Positions 40,461 to 49,773 of a stretch of 64,000 nt of DNA are shown piece after piece. Source of the stretch: a bacterium (GTDB lineage: Bacteria; Verrucomicrobiota; Verrucomicrobiia; Limisphaerales; UBA11358); contig JAKALA010000001.1 in assembly GCA_021813325.1 (NCBI GenBank), positions 62,001 through 126,000 of the forward strand, given 5' to 3'. How positions within the stretch are numbered: the stretch's first letter is position 1; every line of letters begins with the position of its first letter. The position numbers were made by a program, and so were the translations under genes. The notes beneath the pieces were generated by a model. The model saw only the letters and a program-made list of their open reading frames with translations. It did not search any database and was not told where the DNA came from.

Positions 40461-40698
40461 ATGCGGTCAAAGAATCCAAACCACGGTTTTTTTGCCTCTG
40501 CGGGGGTGTCCAGCACTTGACTTGTGATTTTCTCCTTTATTCATGCGGGGGAAAAAATTCAACAAAATTTTCCGCCCGGAAATCCCTGATATTTCAGGGG
40601 GTGGATTGAAATTCGCATTTAACGCCAATGGTTTTATGAAGTGGCCTTAACCAGCCCGCAGCGTTTGACTTGGTTTGAAAGTCTGATTGAATGGGAGA

Positions 40699-43600
40699 AT
40701 GGATAAAATATGCACACCACCACCAATAGCAGAAATTCAACCAGTAACGCCGCCCCCTGCGGCTCAACCCCAGATGACATTGGATGACTACGCCAAGGCC
40801 ATTAACGAGGCGCACCGGAATTGTGAGGCCATTGATAGGGAATCCAAAAAGAAAGGCCGTGAGGCTGTCCAATGGGCTTACAAGGCCGGTCAACACCTGA
40901 ATGTCATCAAAGACCTTGTTCCGCATGGTGAGTGGCTGCCTTGGTTAAAACAGAACTGTCCAGAAATCAAGGAACGGACGGCGCAACGATATATGGTGGC
41001 GGCCAAAAACGTCCGTGGGTCGGATTTGGAGCATTTTACAGGTGTCCGACAATACGAAATTGCGACTGGCGCACGGTCGCCCGAAAAAATTGATAAAGCC
41101 CCCGACGCCATGGACGGCGAAGCGGCCAAGCCTGACGACGCCAACACGCCGGACATCATCCTCGCTTCGATGCAACGAGGATTTGCTACCCTGCAAAAGC
41201 AATATACCAGTCTGGTAACACTTCATCCCAAATTGCAGCCGCATCTTTTGGGAATTGATTTGAATTGGTCATTGCCGATTTTATTGCAACGCTGGCAGTA
41301 TCCTCTCGGCGACGCCTTCGATTTTTTCAATTTTCCTTGGACTCCGGCAGTGTGTGTTCGGTGCGGCCATATCCGGCAAGACGAGGAAGTTTTTGTCCCG
41401 ATTCATCATTGGGTTCCCGAATACGCTCATCGTAACGAATGGTGCGATGTCTGCGCCGAGGAATACCATGACAAAGAAGAGACTTTCGACTTGGGCGAGG
41501 AAATTAAATTGCTCGTCAAAAATCTGAACGAATTGAAATCACTACCGGCGAAAGATTACACCCTCGCCCAAAAACTGTATCAGTTGCAGCAGACCAAAAT
41601 CGCCGAACCCGCCGCCATTACAGCCGCTGAAAACAATGTGTGGGTGCCGACGGATTTGAACAACGAAGAAGTGACGGTTGAAGAGATTGGGCGATTGTCG
41701 CCCAAGATTGTGATAGCGAATGACGATGAGACAAAGACGCTCTGGAACATTTACCGGCACTTCGTATCGTCAGCGGTCAACAATCTGCCACCAACTCGAA
41801 ATGTGCGATTTTTGGTGGTGGATGATTCAAAGCCAAACAAGCCGGTTCTTGGCGTCGGTAATATCAGTGGCGACTTCCTGGCTCTTGGTGAACGTGATGA
41901 GTTTATCGGTTGGACGGCAGAACAACGCAACGCTGGCAAATTGAAGCATACCGCTGTCGGTTCAACCATCATCGCCACACAACCTTTTGGCTCAAACTTC
42001 AACGGCGGCAAACTCATCGCTGCGCTCATCACCAGTCAGATGCTCGCCACCGCCACCGCGTTTGCGACGGTTCAAACCAAGTCCACGCAGGACAAACCGT
42101 GGCGGGTGTTCTTGTTGTCCGACGTGCAAAATTTGGACGCGACCACGCACTACCAAAGCGAGGTGTATGAAAACGCTGGCGGAGATTTCATCGGCGATGA
42201 CGATGACGGGTCTTCCGAAAGCCAGACGTGGGTTAATTACAACCACGTTTGGGTTGCAGGAATTGGCGGTGCCGGTTCTGAATACAACAACTGGCAAAAT
42301 GATTATTGGGATTATCAGGGAAACCACAGCGGCAGCGCAGGTGGTATGAATGGGAACATGGTTTGGGATTGGAGCGGTTGGGGTGAAGAAGTCGGCTCTA
42401 ACAATGACGGCACGACCACCACCGGATTCACGAACACGCTCTGGATTTGGGATAGAATCGGCAACGAGCATTGCAACGTCAGCGACCCCGTGAACAAAAC
42501 TTGGGACAATGATTATTCAGCTTGGGATGACGACAACGAAAAGGGCAGCCAGCATGACACCTATACGCGGACGGCGGACACCACTTGGCACGTTCAGACC
42601 GGCGGCAAGGCGATTCCTGGTCGTCAAAACTTGTGGCAGTTCAACGGCTCGGTTTGGGAGATACTTGACAAGCGGGCGGTGCCGCAGTTTGTTGGAGCAT
42701 CCATGCGTGAAGTCACCAACAAGACGCAGATTGCGATTGGCAGCCTCGGCAACTTGAAGGCCGACGGCAATCTATGGCTGACTTTGCCGGATGACGTGGA
42801 GAAGGACATCACGCCCACTGTCGGGGGAAAAGATTTCTTCACGTTCAGCGTGGGCGGGCAGAAATATCCGTTGACCATCTTGGCGAACGGCAATGATTTG
42901 TCTGTGACTAATCCTGAATTTTGTGCTGGGCAGCAAGTGAACTTCACATTTGACGGCCTGCCTATGGGTAGCGTTTCCAATATGCTTGGCAAGTGGAGCC
43001 TGCCGACCAAGTATGTCAACGAACAGTGGCAACATCTGCAATATGTCGTTACGGAGCCGATTAGCGGGGCTGGTTATTGGGAACCTTACGGTTCGGTGAA
43101 TTATCGAATCAACGCTGCCCTACTGGAAAACACCAATCAGACATCCTGCTGGTTTGTGAATGGAAACGGCGGACACGTTACCGTTGGTTTGAGCCTTCAA
43201 TTTCCAAATGGGCAGTTTGTAAGTGTTGCCGCCAATGGGGATTTTTCGGTTTTTCGCCCCACAGTTTCAAATTTTGTTCCAGACAATCCAATCAGTGTCG
43301 TGCTTGATACAAATGCTTTGCCAAGCATTTACTTGGGTTTGGGCGATGCGGGAGGTGGCGGTGGCGGTATGGGGTGGTCTTTAGACGTGCATTGGAAAAC
43401 AAATTTCAACGGGACATTTTTTTTCACGCAGTTGATTGACCGTGAATGGTCATGGGACATTACAACATTTCACCTGCCACGCTCACGTTCCACTGGCGGG
43501 TTTTGGCTCGACAATGGAAACCCATATACCGCAGCAAGCATTTTTGACACATCCGCATTGAGGAATCCCAAATATGTGGCGACACTATCTTTTGGTGATG

Positions 43601-43848
43601 GCCCGTCATTAACCGACTCCTTCTATTCGTTTGCTGATTTGAACGATTCGTTCAACACATATCTTGAATTTCAACCGCCGGGCGGAATTCCGGTAACAAT
43701 AGGACGAATTACTTGGGGATGGCACGGGCAAACCGCCGTTTCTGGTGGTATATGGTCTTTGGCCAGAGGCGACGTTACTGGGCCGAGTTTGGATTCTGCT
43801 GACGATACGTTTCCAGAATGGACAACCGTTTATTACAACTCGAATTAA
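40699..43848 (+). CDS. chimeric ORF: DUF3102-like N-terminus, DruA/DUF4338-like middle, extracellular-type C-terminal region
   Basis: INEAHRNCEAIDRESKKKGREAVQWAYKAGQHLNVIKDLVPHGEWLPWLKQNCPEIKERTAQRYM (DUF3102-like); VRFLVVDDSKPNKPVLGVGNISGDFLALGERDEFIGWTAEQRNAGKLKH (DruA-like); W/N/G-rich C-terminus. Confidence 0.7.
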   Translation: MDKICTPPPIAEIQPVTPPPAAQPQMTLDDYAKAINEAHRNCEAIDRESKKKGREAVQWAYKAGQHLNVIKDLVPHGEWLPWLKQNCPEIKERTAQRYMVAAKNVRGSDLEHFTGVRQYEIATGARSPEKIDKAPDAMDGEAAKPDDANTPDIILASMQRGFATLQKQYTSLVTLHPKLQPHLLGIDLNWSLPILLQRWQYPLGDAFDFFNFPWTPAVCVRCGHIRQDEEVFVPIHHWVPEYAHRNEWCDVCAEEYHDKEETFDLGEEIKLLVKNLNELKSLPAKDYTLAQKLYQLQQTKIAEPAAITAAENNVWVPTDLNNEEVTVEEIGRLSPKIVIANDDETKTLWNIYRHFVSSAVNNLPPTRNVRFLVVDDSKPNKPVLGVGNISGDFLALGERDEFIGWTAEQRNAGKLKHTAVGSTIIATQPFGSNFNGGKLIAALITSQMLATATAFATVQTKSTQDKPWRVFLLSDVQNLDATTHYQSEVYENAGGDFIGDDDDGSSESQTWVNYNHVWVAGIGGAGSEYNNWQNDYWDYQGNHSGSAGGMNGNMVWDWSGWGEEVGSNNDGTTTTGFTNTLWIWDRIGNEHCNVSDPVNKTWDNDYSAWDDDNEKGSQHDTYTRTADTTWHVQTGGKAIPGRQNLWQFNGSVWEILDKRAVPQFVGASMREVTNKTQIAIGSLGNLKADGNLWLTLPDDVEKDITPTVGGKDFFTFSVGGQKYPLTILANGNDLSVTNPEFCAGQQVNFTFDGLPMGSVSNMLGKWSLPTKYVNEQWQHLQYVVTEPISGAGYWEPYGSVNYRINAALLENTNQTSCWFVNGNGGHVTVGLSLQFPNGQFVSVAANGDFSVFRPTVSNFVPDNPISVVLDTNALPSIYLGLGDAGGGGGGMGWSLDVHWKTNFNGTFFFTQLIDREWSWDITTFHLPRSRSTGGFWLDNGNPYTAASIFDTSALRNPKYVATLSFGDGPSLTDSFYSFADLNDSFNTYLEFQPPGGIPVTIGRITWGWHGQTAVSGGIWSLARGDVTGPSLDSADDTFPEWTTVYYNSN

Positions 43849-43861
43849 ACACTCTCGAACT

Positions 43862-44512
43862 ATGAACACAGTGAACATTTTTTCAGGCAGCCACTGTTTT
43901 CGGCTGGCCATTGCAATTTGGATTTTTGTTGTCGGAATTATCCGTGCCGAACCGCCAGCGGGAGAAGGAACCGATTTTTCGGGAAGCAATGTTTTTTGGG
44001 GAAATGAAACAAATGGGGTTAGCATGGCATTATTGATTGCCCCCCTATCAAGTTCAAATCACATCCCGATTCATTGCACGCCAATCGTCAAAAACAGCCG
44101 GAGCCAAACAAACCATCTATGGGTTTGGTTTCCGCCGATAGAAAGCTGCTGCCAGATGAGCTTGATGGACGAAAAAGGCAATTCAGTTCCCAAGACAGCC
44201 AAAGGCAAATCACTTGGCAAACCCATTACCGAACCAATGATGTTAAAAGATGGCCCCAACATCAAAGCAGGCTACAAGATGCGACCATTGGCTCAAAACA
44301 AAGCAGAAATGCTTTCTGATTTCTCGTTTGACTTGCAGAATTATTTTGAAGTCACCAACTCTGGCAAATACCGACTGACATACGAAATGCGGGTTGTTCT
44401 GCCACAAAGCACCAAAGGAAATTACATGACGCTTCACACTACGAATTTGCCGACGACAGCCCTTCCGTCAGTGATAGCCGATGTAGAAGTTAAACCCTCT
44501 ACTGGAAAATAA
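43862..44512 (+). CDS. secreted hypothetical protein
   Basis: Signal-peptide-like MNTVNIFSGSHCFRLAIAIWIFVVGIIRA; complete ORF starting shortly after the chimeric ORF. Confidence 0.65.
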   Translation: MNTVNIFSGSHCFRLAIAIWIFVVGIIRAEPPAGEGTDFSGSNVFWGNETNGVSMALLIAPLSSSNHIPIHCTPIVKNSRSQTNHLWVWFPPIESCCQMSLMDEKGNSVPKTAKGKSLGKPITEPMMLKDGPNIKAGYKMRPLAQNKAEMLSDFSFDLQNYFEVTNSGKYRLTYEMRVVLPQSTKGNYMTLHTTNLPTTALPSVIADVEVKPSTGK

Positions 44513-44671
44513 TTTTCCCCGCCGCCTCAACGGCCAGAATGTTCTTAACCGGCTTCTGGCCGTTTTTGCTAACGACTTTGTGTTCTGGCTCGCTGCCGCT
44601 GTCGCCATCTTCAAAAGGCCACTTGGTTGTGACAATGAAGTGTGATGGATTGACTGCTGTAGGGTGGTTTG

Positions 44672-44702
44672 ACGTTCATCACTGTGATCCAGTGATGAAC
44701 GT
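44672..44702. repeat. perfect 12-bp inverted repeat near the element right end
   Basis: ACGTTCATCACT GTGATCC AGTGATGAACGT. Confidence 0.75.
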
Positions 44703-44939
44703 GGAATGGGGTTGGCCGTTGCGCCAGACGGTCTGGGGCGTATCGTCTTCCGTTGGGGATAGGGTTTTAGGGGTGGAGCGTCAGGAATCCAATAAAACCA
44801 AGGGGATTTAATTTATTGTCACTAAAGTAAAACATATTACGGTGTGTGAAAACATGTTAAAATTGAATCAATAAACATTCCGAGCTTAAAGGAATTTTTC
44901 TTTCGTGAGTTTCGCGCACTTCGCCACTAAAATCGCTCC

Positions 44940-45869
44940 ATGAGCAAAACCGCATTGTTATTCGCTGGTCAAGGCGCCCAAGTCGTCGGCATGGGCAAAG
45001 ATCTGGCCGAGAAATTTCCCGGCGCCAAGGCGTGGTTCGACCGCGCCAACGCCGCCCTCGGCTACGATCTCGCCAGCGTCTGTTTCAACGGCCCGGAAGC
45101 CGATCTCACCAAAACCGAGAATGCGCAGCCCGGGATTTTTCTCGTCAGTTGGGTTTGCTTTGAACTGCTCAAAGAGCAGGTGCCGAATTTGAAATTCGAC
45201 GCCACCGCCGGCCTTTCGCTCGGCGAATTCACGGCGCTCACGGCGGCGGGCGCGATGAGTTTTGAGGACGGACTGCGCGTGGTGCGCCAGCGCGGCAAAT
45301 TCATGCAGGAAGCCTGCGATGTCACCCAAGGCGGCATGGCGGCCATTATCGGTCTCGACGAAGCGCTCACGCGCGAAGCCTGCGCCGAAGCGGGCGTGGT
45401 GCTCGCCAACTTGAATTGTCCCGGCCAGCTCGTGATTTCCGGTGAAGCCGAGAAGATTGCCAGGGCCTGTGAAATCGCCAAAGCCAAGGGCGCCAAACGC
45501 GCTTTGCCGTTGACCGTGGCGGGCGCTTACCATTCGCCGCTCATGGCCAGCGCGCAGCCGAAATTGCAGGCTGAATTGGAAAAAGTCACCCTGAACACGA
45601 CGAATGTGCCGGTGATTTCCAACGTCAATGCGCGGCCGCATGGCGTGCCCAGCCGCATCACCAGCCAGTTGGTGGAGCAGGTTTGCGCATCGGTGCGTTG
45701 GGAGGAATCCATGCGCGTCCTGTTGTCGCAAGGTTTCACGCGATTCATTGAACTCGGACCCGGCACGGCGTTGAGCGGCTTCATGAAGCGCATCGACAAA
45801 ACGGCGCCCCTGCTCAACATTGCTGACGCCGCCAGCTTGGAAGCCACGGCCAACGCACTTTCGGGTTAA
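44940..45869 (+). CDS. fabD: malonyl-CoA:ACP transacylase
   Basis: ALLFAGQGAQVVGMGKDLAEKFP, GLSLGEFTAL, GAYHSPLM. Confidence 0.96.
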   Translation: MSKTALLFAGQGAQVVGMGKDLAEKFPGAKAWFDRANAALGYDLASVCFNGPEADLTKTENAQPGIFLVSWVCFELLKEQVPNLKFDATAGLSLGEFTALTAAGAMSFEDGLRVVRQRGKFMQEACDVTQGGMAAIIGLDEALTREACAEAGVVLANLNCPGQLVISGEAEKIARACEIAKAKGAKRALPLTVAGAYHSPLMASAQPKLQAELEKVTLNTTNVPVISNVNARPHGVPSRITSQLVEQVCASVRWEESMRVLLSQGFTRFIELGPGTALSGFMKRIDKTAPLLNIADAASLEATANALSG

Positions 45870-45883
45870 CCCTGATTATAAAA

Positions 45884-47245
45884 ATGAAACACAGATTAAA
45901 GCATACCCCGTTCGGTGTTTCTATTTCAGTCATAGCATTGGTCGTTTTCTGGGGTGCCGCTTCAAATGTAAATGCCGATGTCAATGCAGACAGAACGGCG
46001 CTATTCAAACAGTTCGTCAACGGCGAAGTGCCCATCAAGGAAGCGGTTGTTTATCGCGAGATGTCCAGCACCAATGGCACGGTCCTAAACCGGGAATGGT
46101 GGCGCTTCGGATATCAAAAGGACACTTGGTTTGTGCAATGCCTGACACCCAACCCCACCAATCAAGCGCAGCTCATTCCCAAGAATTCTGGCGTATATGG
46201 CCAATCCTTTAACCAATTCTGGTTCGTCACTGACAATTCCCTTATCACCGCAGCCAAAGAGGTTGCCGCTGGCAGTTGGGTAGCCACTTCCAGCCGGTTC
46301 GAGCGCAGCCTGATATTTGAGGCTCTCTCACTCGGTGTTCCGCGAAATTACAGCACTCTGTATCTCACCAATGCCACCGTGAAATGGGAGGATATGAAGT
46401 TTGAGACTTCTGTTGTTAGCAAACGCGATCATCAGGGGAATGCCTTAATCACAAGCACGCTGGTTGGTCAGTTGAACATCGGAACCAACGGTTTCGTTCA
46501 CTCAGTTGAGTATCCTAGTATTGGAGACTTTATGGGCGACTGTATCATTTTTGAATACGCGGCCGACTCGCTCGGCATACCGGACAGTTACACAGAGCAT
46601 ACCCCACAACATATATTCCGTTACCAACTTTTATCCTTGGTTTTGGGAAAAAACGCGTTGGCGATGCCCAATGGTTATGAGCCGGCAGCATTCGTGGACA
46701 TGAAATTGAATCGAAACGTATGTTTCTGCACAAACGAATTGAGCTACTCGCAAAGGGACGGTAAAAGTTACCCGATGTTTAGACCACCTGAGCCTAAATT
46801 GGGTGAGCCTCCACCCAAACTTCAAGCGGCTCAATGGCTGAACACAACGAACGCCCTGAGTCTGGATGATTTGCGCGGCAAAGTGGTTTTACTGGATTTC
46901 TGGACTGTTAATTGTCCCCAGTGCATCGAAGACACGCCCAAGCTGGAAGCGCTTCACAACAAATTTAAAGATCAAGGCTTGGTTGTCATTGGCGTCAGCT
47001 ATAATGAAAAGCGCGTAGCACGGATTCTCAAAGAACGCGGCACAACTTATCCAACCATGTTAGACAAAGACTTACAAATCGCGGATTTGAAGACGGGTTA
47101 CACTACTGAAAACTATGTGCTGGATGCCAGCCCTTCTTACGCCCTGATTGATCGGGCCGGTAACCTCGTTTGGAAATCCACCCTGAGCAGTTTCCCTGAA
47201 GAGTCTCAAATCAAAAGCCTCCTCGGTTTGGTCCCGTCGAAATAA
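45884..47245 (+). CDS. TlpA-like thioredoxin/redoxin domain protein with long N-terminal domain
   Basis: DDLRGKVVLLDFWTVNCPQCIEDTPKLEALHNKFKDQGLVVIGVS (CPQC); signal peptide. Confidence 0.87.
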   Translation: MKHRLKHTPFGVSISVIALVVFWGAASNVNADVNADRTALFKQFVNGEVPIKEAVVYREMSSTNGTVLNREWWRFGYQKDTWFVQCLTPNPTNQAQLIPKNSGVYGQSFNQFWFVTDNSLITAAKEVAAGSWVATSSRFERSLIFEALSLGVPRNYSTLYLTNATVKWEDMKFETSVVSKRDHQGNALITSTLVGQLNIGTNGFVHSVEYPSIGDFMGDCIIFEYAADSLGIPDSYTEHTPQHIFRYQLLSLVLGKNALAMPNGYEPAAFVDMKLNRNVCFCTNELSYSQRDGKSYPMFRPPEPKLGEPPPKLQAAQWLNTTNALSLDDLRGKVVLLDFWTVNCPQCIEDTPKLEALHNKFKDQGLVVIGVSYNEKRVARILKERGTTYPTMLDKDLQIADLKTGYTTENYVLDASPSYALIDRAGNLVWKSTLSSFPEESQIKSLLGLVPSK

Positions 47246-47318
47246 CTTTGCATCCGGTCAGGCAGATTCCGCTTTGAATCTGCGTTCAATCGGTGTTTCA
47301 TCTGTGGCTGATAAATCT

Positions 47319-48062
47319 ATGAGCCAACTAGCCAATCAAATTGCCGTTGTTACCGGTGCCGGCCGTGGAATCGGTCGCGCCATCGCCTTGAAATACGCCC
47401 AGGCAGGCGCGGCGGTCGTGGTCGTTTCCCGCACGCAGGAAAATTCCGAAAAGGTCGCCGCCGAAATCCGCGCGCTCGGTCGCCAGGCCTGGGCGCATGC
47501 CGTGGACGTGGCGGAAGCCACCGCCGTCAATGCCGCCGCCGAAAAAATTTTGGCCGACTGCGGCAAAGTGGACGTTTTGGTGAACAACGCCGGCGTCACC
47601 CGCGACGGCCTGCTCATGCGCATGAGCGATGCCGATTGGGACACGGTTTTGAACACTAACCTTAAAGGAGCGTTCCTCGTCACCAAGGCTTTTAGCCGCG
47701 CCATGATCAAGGCGCGCACTGGCCGGATCATTAATATTTCATCCGTCATTGGCCTTATCGGTAACGCCGGCCAATGCAACTACGCCGCCAGCAAAGCCGG
47801 GTTGATTGGGTTCACCCAATCGGCCGCCAAGGAACTGGCCGGACGCGGCATCACGGTGAACGTGATCGCGCCGGGATTCATCCAAACGGACATGACGTCG
47901 GAATTGAAGGAAGATATGAAGACGGCATTGCTCAAACAGATTCCACTGGGTTCCTTTGGCGAAGCGGAAGACATCGCTTCGGCGGCGCTGTATCTCGCCA
48001 GCCCGGGAGCGCGTTACGTTACCGGTCAAGTGCTCACGGTGGACGGTGGAATGGTGATGTAA
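47319..48062 (+). CDS. fabG: 3-oxoacyl-[ACP] reductase
   Basis: AVVTGAGRGIGRAIAL, NNAGVTRDGLLMRM, YAASKAGLIGFTQSAAKELAGRGITVN; ATG at 47319. Confidence 0.95.
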   Translation: MSQLANQIAVVTGAGRGIGRAIALKYAQAGAAVVVVSRTQENSEKVAAEIRALGRQAWAHAVDVAEATAVNAAAEKILADCGKVDVLVNNAGVTRDGLLMRMSDADWDTVLNTNLKGAFLVTKAFSRAMIKARTGRIINISSVIGLIGNAGQCNYAASKAGLIGFTQSAAKELAGRGITVNVIAPGFIQTDMTSELKEDMKTALLKQIPLGSFGEAEDIASAALYLASPGARYVTGQVLTVDGGMVM

Positions 48063-48183
48063 TTGCCGTTTTTTCGGCCGATTTGAAAAAGGCATCGTTA
48101 CTTTAGCTAAAGGTCTTGGCAGAGAAATTTATGATTCGAGCTTGACGCCGACGGCGATTGCAAGCTAGATAAGCGGACATATT

Positions 48184-48426
48184 ATGTCAGACAAACCTAT
48201 TGATCAGCGCGTAAAAGACATTATCGTCGAACAGCTCGGGGTAAAACCCGAACAAGTCGTTCCGGCGGCCAAGTTTATTGAGGATCTCGGTGCCGATTCG
48301 CTCGACACTGTGGAATTGGTCATGGCGCTGGAAGAGGAATTCGGCATCGAAGTGCCGGATGAACAGGCGGAAAAGCTCCAAAGCGTCGGTGACGTGATCA
48401 AATACGTCGAGGAAGCCCAAAAATAA
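48184..48426 (+). CDS. acpP: acyl carrier protein
   Basis: [30 protein letters not shown] phosphopantetheine site. Confidence 0.98.
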   Translation: MSDKPIDQRVKDIIVEQLGVKPEQVVPAAKFIEDLGADSLDTVELVMALEEEFGIEVPDEQAEKLQSVGDVIKYVEEAQK

Positions 48427-48440
48427 GTGAAATTTGCGCG

Positions 48441-48488
48441 ACGGGGCAGTTTAGGCTGGACACAGCCCGAACTGCCCCGTTTGATTTT
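48441..48488 (+). terminator. hairpin terminator/attenuator between acpP and fabF
   Basis: ACGGGGCAGTT ... AACTGCCCCGT perfect 11-bp stem with inner GGCTG/CAGCC, followed by TTGATTTT. Confidence 0.75.
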
Positions 48489-48491
48489 GCC

Positions 48492-49751
48492 ATGGTAAAC
48501 AACTATTCAGAACGCCGGGTGGTCGTCACCGGCATGGGTTTGGTAACCCCATTAGGACATGACCTTGACACGTTTTGGAAAAACTTGATCGAAGGACAGT
48601 GCGGGGTGGACAAAATCACCGCCTTTGACGCCACGGCGTTTGATACCCAGATCGCGGCGCAGGTTAAAGAGTTCGACATGGCGCCCGCCTTCCCGTCGCC
48701 CAAAGAAATCCGCCGCACGGATCGCTATTCGCAGTTTGCCATTTATGCGGCCTGGAGCGCGTTGAAGAATTCCGGGCTGGAGCTGGAAAAGGAAAATTGC
48801 GACGAAATCGGCGTAATGATCGGCTCTGGCATCGGCGGCCTGGCCACCACAACGGATCAGCACAACATCTTGTTGCAGCGCGGCCCCGGCCGCATGTCGC
48901 CGTTCACCATTCCGATGCTCATCGGCAACATGGCCTCGGGCTTGATCTCCATGTATTTCAATTTACGCGGGCCAAATTTTGCGACCTGCTCCGCCTGTGC
49001 CACGGCCAATCACGCCATTGGCGAAGCCTGGCGCACCATCAAGGCGGGCGATGCCCAGGTCATGTTTGCCGGCGGTTCCGAAGCGGCCATCATTCCCATC
49101 GGCATCGGCGGATTCTGCGCCATGAAAGCCATGAGCACCCGCAATGACGACCCCAAAACGGCTTCGCGTCCGTTCGACAAAGATCGCGACGGATTCGTCA
49201 TGGGCGAAGGCGCCGGCGTGCTGGTGTTGGAAGAATGGGAACACGCCAAAAAGCGCGGCGCACAGATCGTCTGTGAAATTGTCGGCTACGGCAACACGGC
49301 CGACGCGCATCATCTCACCGCGCCTTCACCCGGCGGCGAAGGGGCCGCCCGCTGCATGAAGATGGCGTTGCGAAGCGGGGGACTGAATCTCACCGATATT
49401 TCCTACATCAACGCCCACGGCACTTCCACTTCGCAAGGCGACATCTGCGAAACGCAGGCGGTCAAAACCGTTTTTGGTGATCATGCCCGCAAGCTGGTGG
49501 TCAGCTCCACCAAAGGCGCCACCGGACATATGTTGGGCGCGGCGGGCGCGGTCGAGATGGCAATCTGCGCGCTCGCTCTGAAAAATAACCTTGTGCCTCC
49601 GACCATCAATCTGCAAAACCCCGATCCAGAGTGCGACTTGGATTACGCGCCCAACGCCGCCCGCGAGATGACGGTCAATGCCATCGTCAACAATTCGTTC
49701 GGCTTCGGCGGCCACAACTCCACCATCGCGGCGAAGAAGTTCAACGGGTAA
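48492..49751 (+). CDS. fabF: 3-oxoacyl-[ACP] synthase II
   Basis: RRVVVTGMGLVTPLGHDLDTFWKNL, ACATANHAIGEA, HGTSTSQGD, NSFGFGGHNS. Confidence 0.97.
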   Translation: MVNNYSERRVVVTGMGLVTPLGHDLDTFWKNLIEGQCGVDKITAFDATAFDTQIAAQVKEFDMAPAFPSPKEIRRTDRYSQFAIYAAWSALKNSGLELEKENCDEIGVMIGSGIGGLATTTDQHNILLQRGPGRMSPFTIPMLIGNMASGLISMYFNLRGPNFATCSACATANHAIGEAWRTIKAGDAQVMFAGGSEAAIIPIGIGGFCAMKAMSTRNDDPKTASRPFDKDRDGFVMGEGAGVLVLEEWEHAKKRGAQIVCEIVGYGNTADAHHLTAPSPGGEGAARCMKMALRSGGLNLTDISYINAHGTSTSQGDICETQAVKTVFGDHARKLVVSSTKGATGHMLGAAGAVEMAICALALKNNLVPPTINLQNPDPECDLDYAPNAAREMTVNAIVNNSFGFGGHNSTIAAKKFNG

Positions 49752-49773
49752 ACCCAAATCATTCACGGGCTAT

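Larger units (their letters stand above)
38303..44846. mobile_element. ~6.5 kb integrative element with large serine recombinase
   Basis: Large serine recombinase at the left end, insertion inside the 5' end of a Dabb gene, lower GC than the flanks, and a displaced Dabb-like 5' end (MFSH) at 44844-44855 on the minus strand. Confidence 0.7.

Noticed and set aside
44539-44811. 90-aa plus-strand ORF at the right end of the mobile element
   Set aside because: No recognisable domain; overlaps the perfect palindrome and looks like non-coding DNA.
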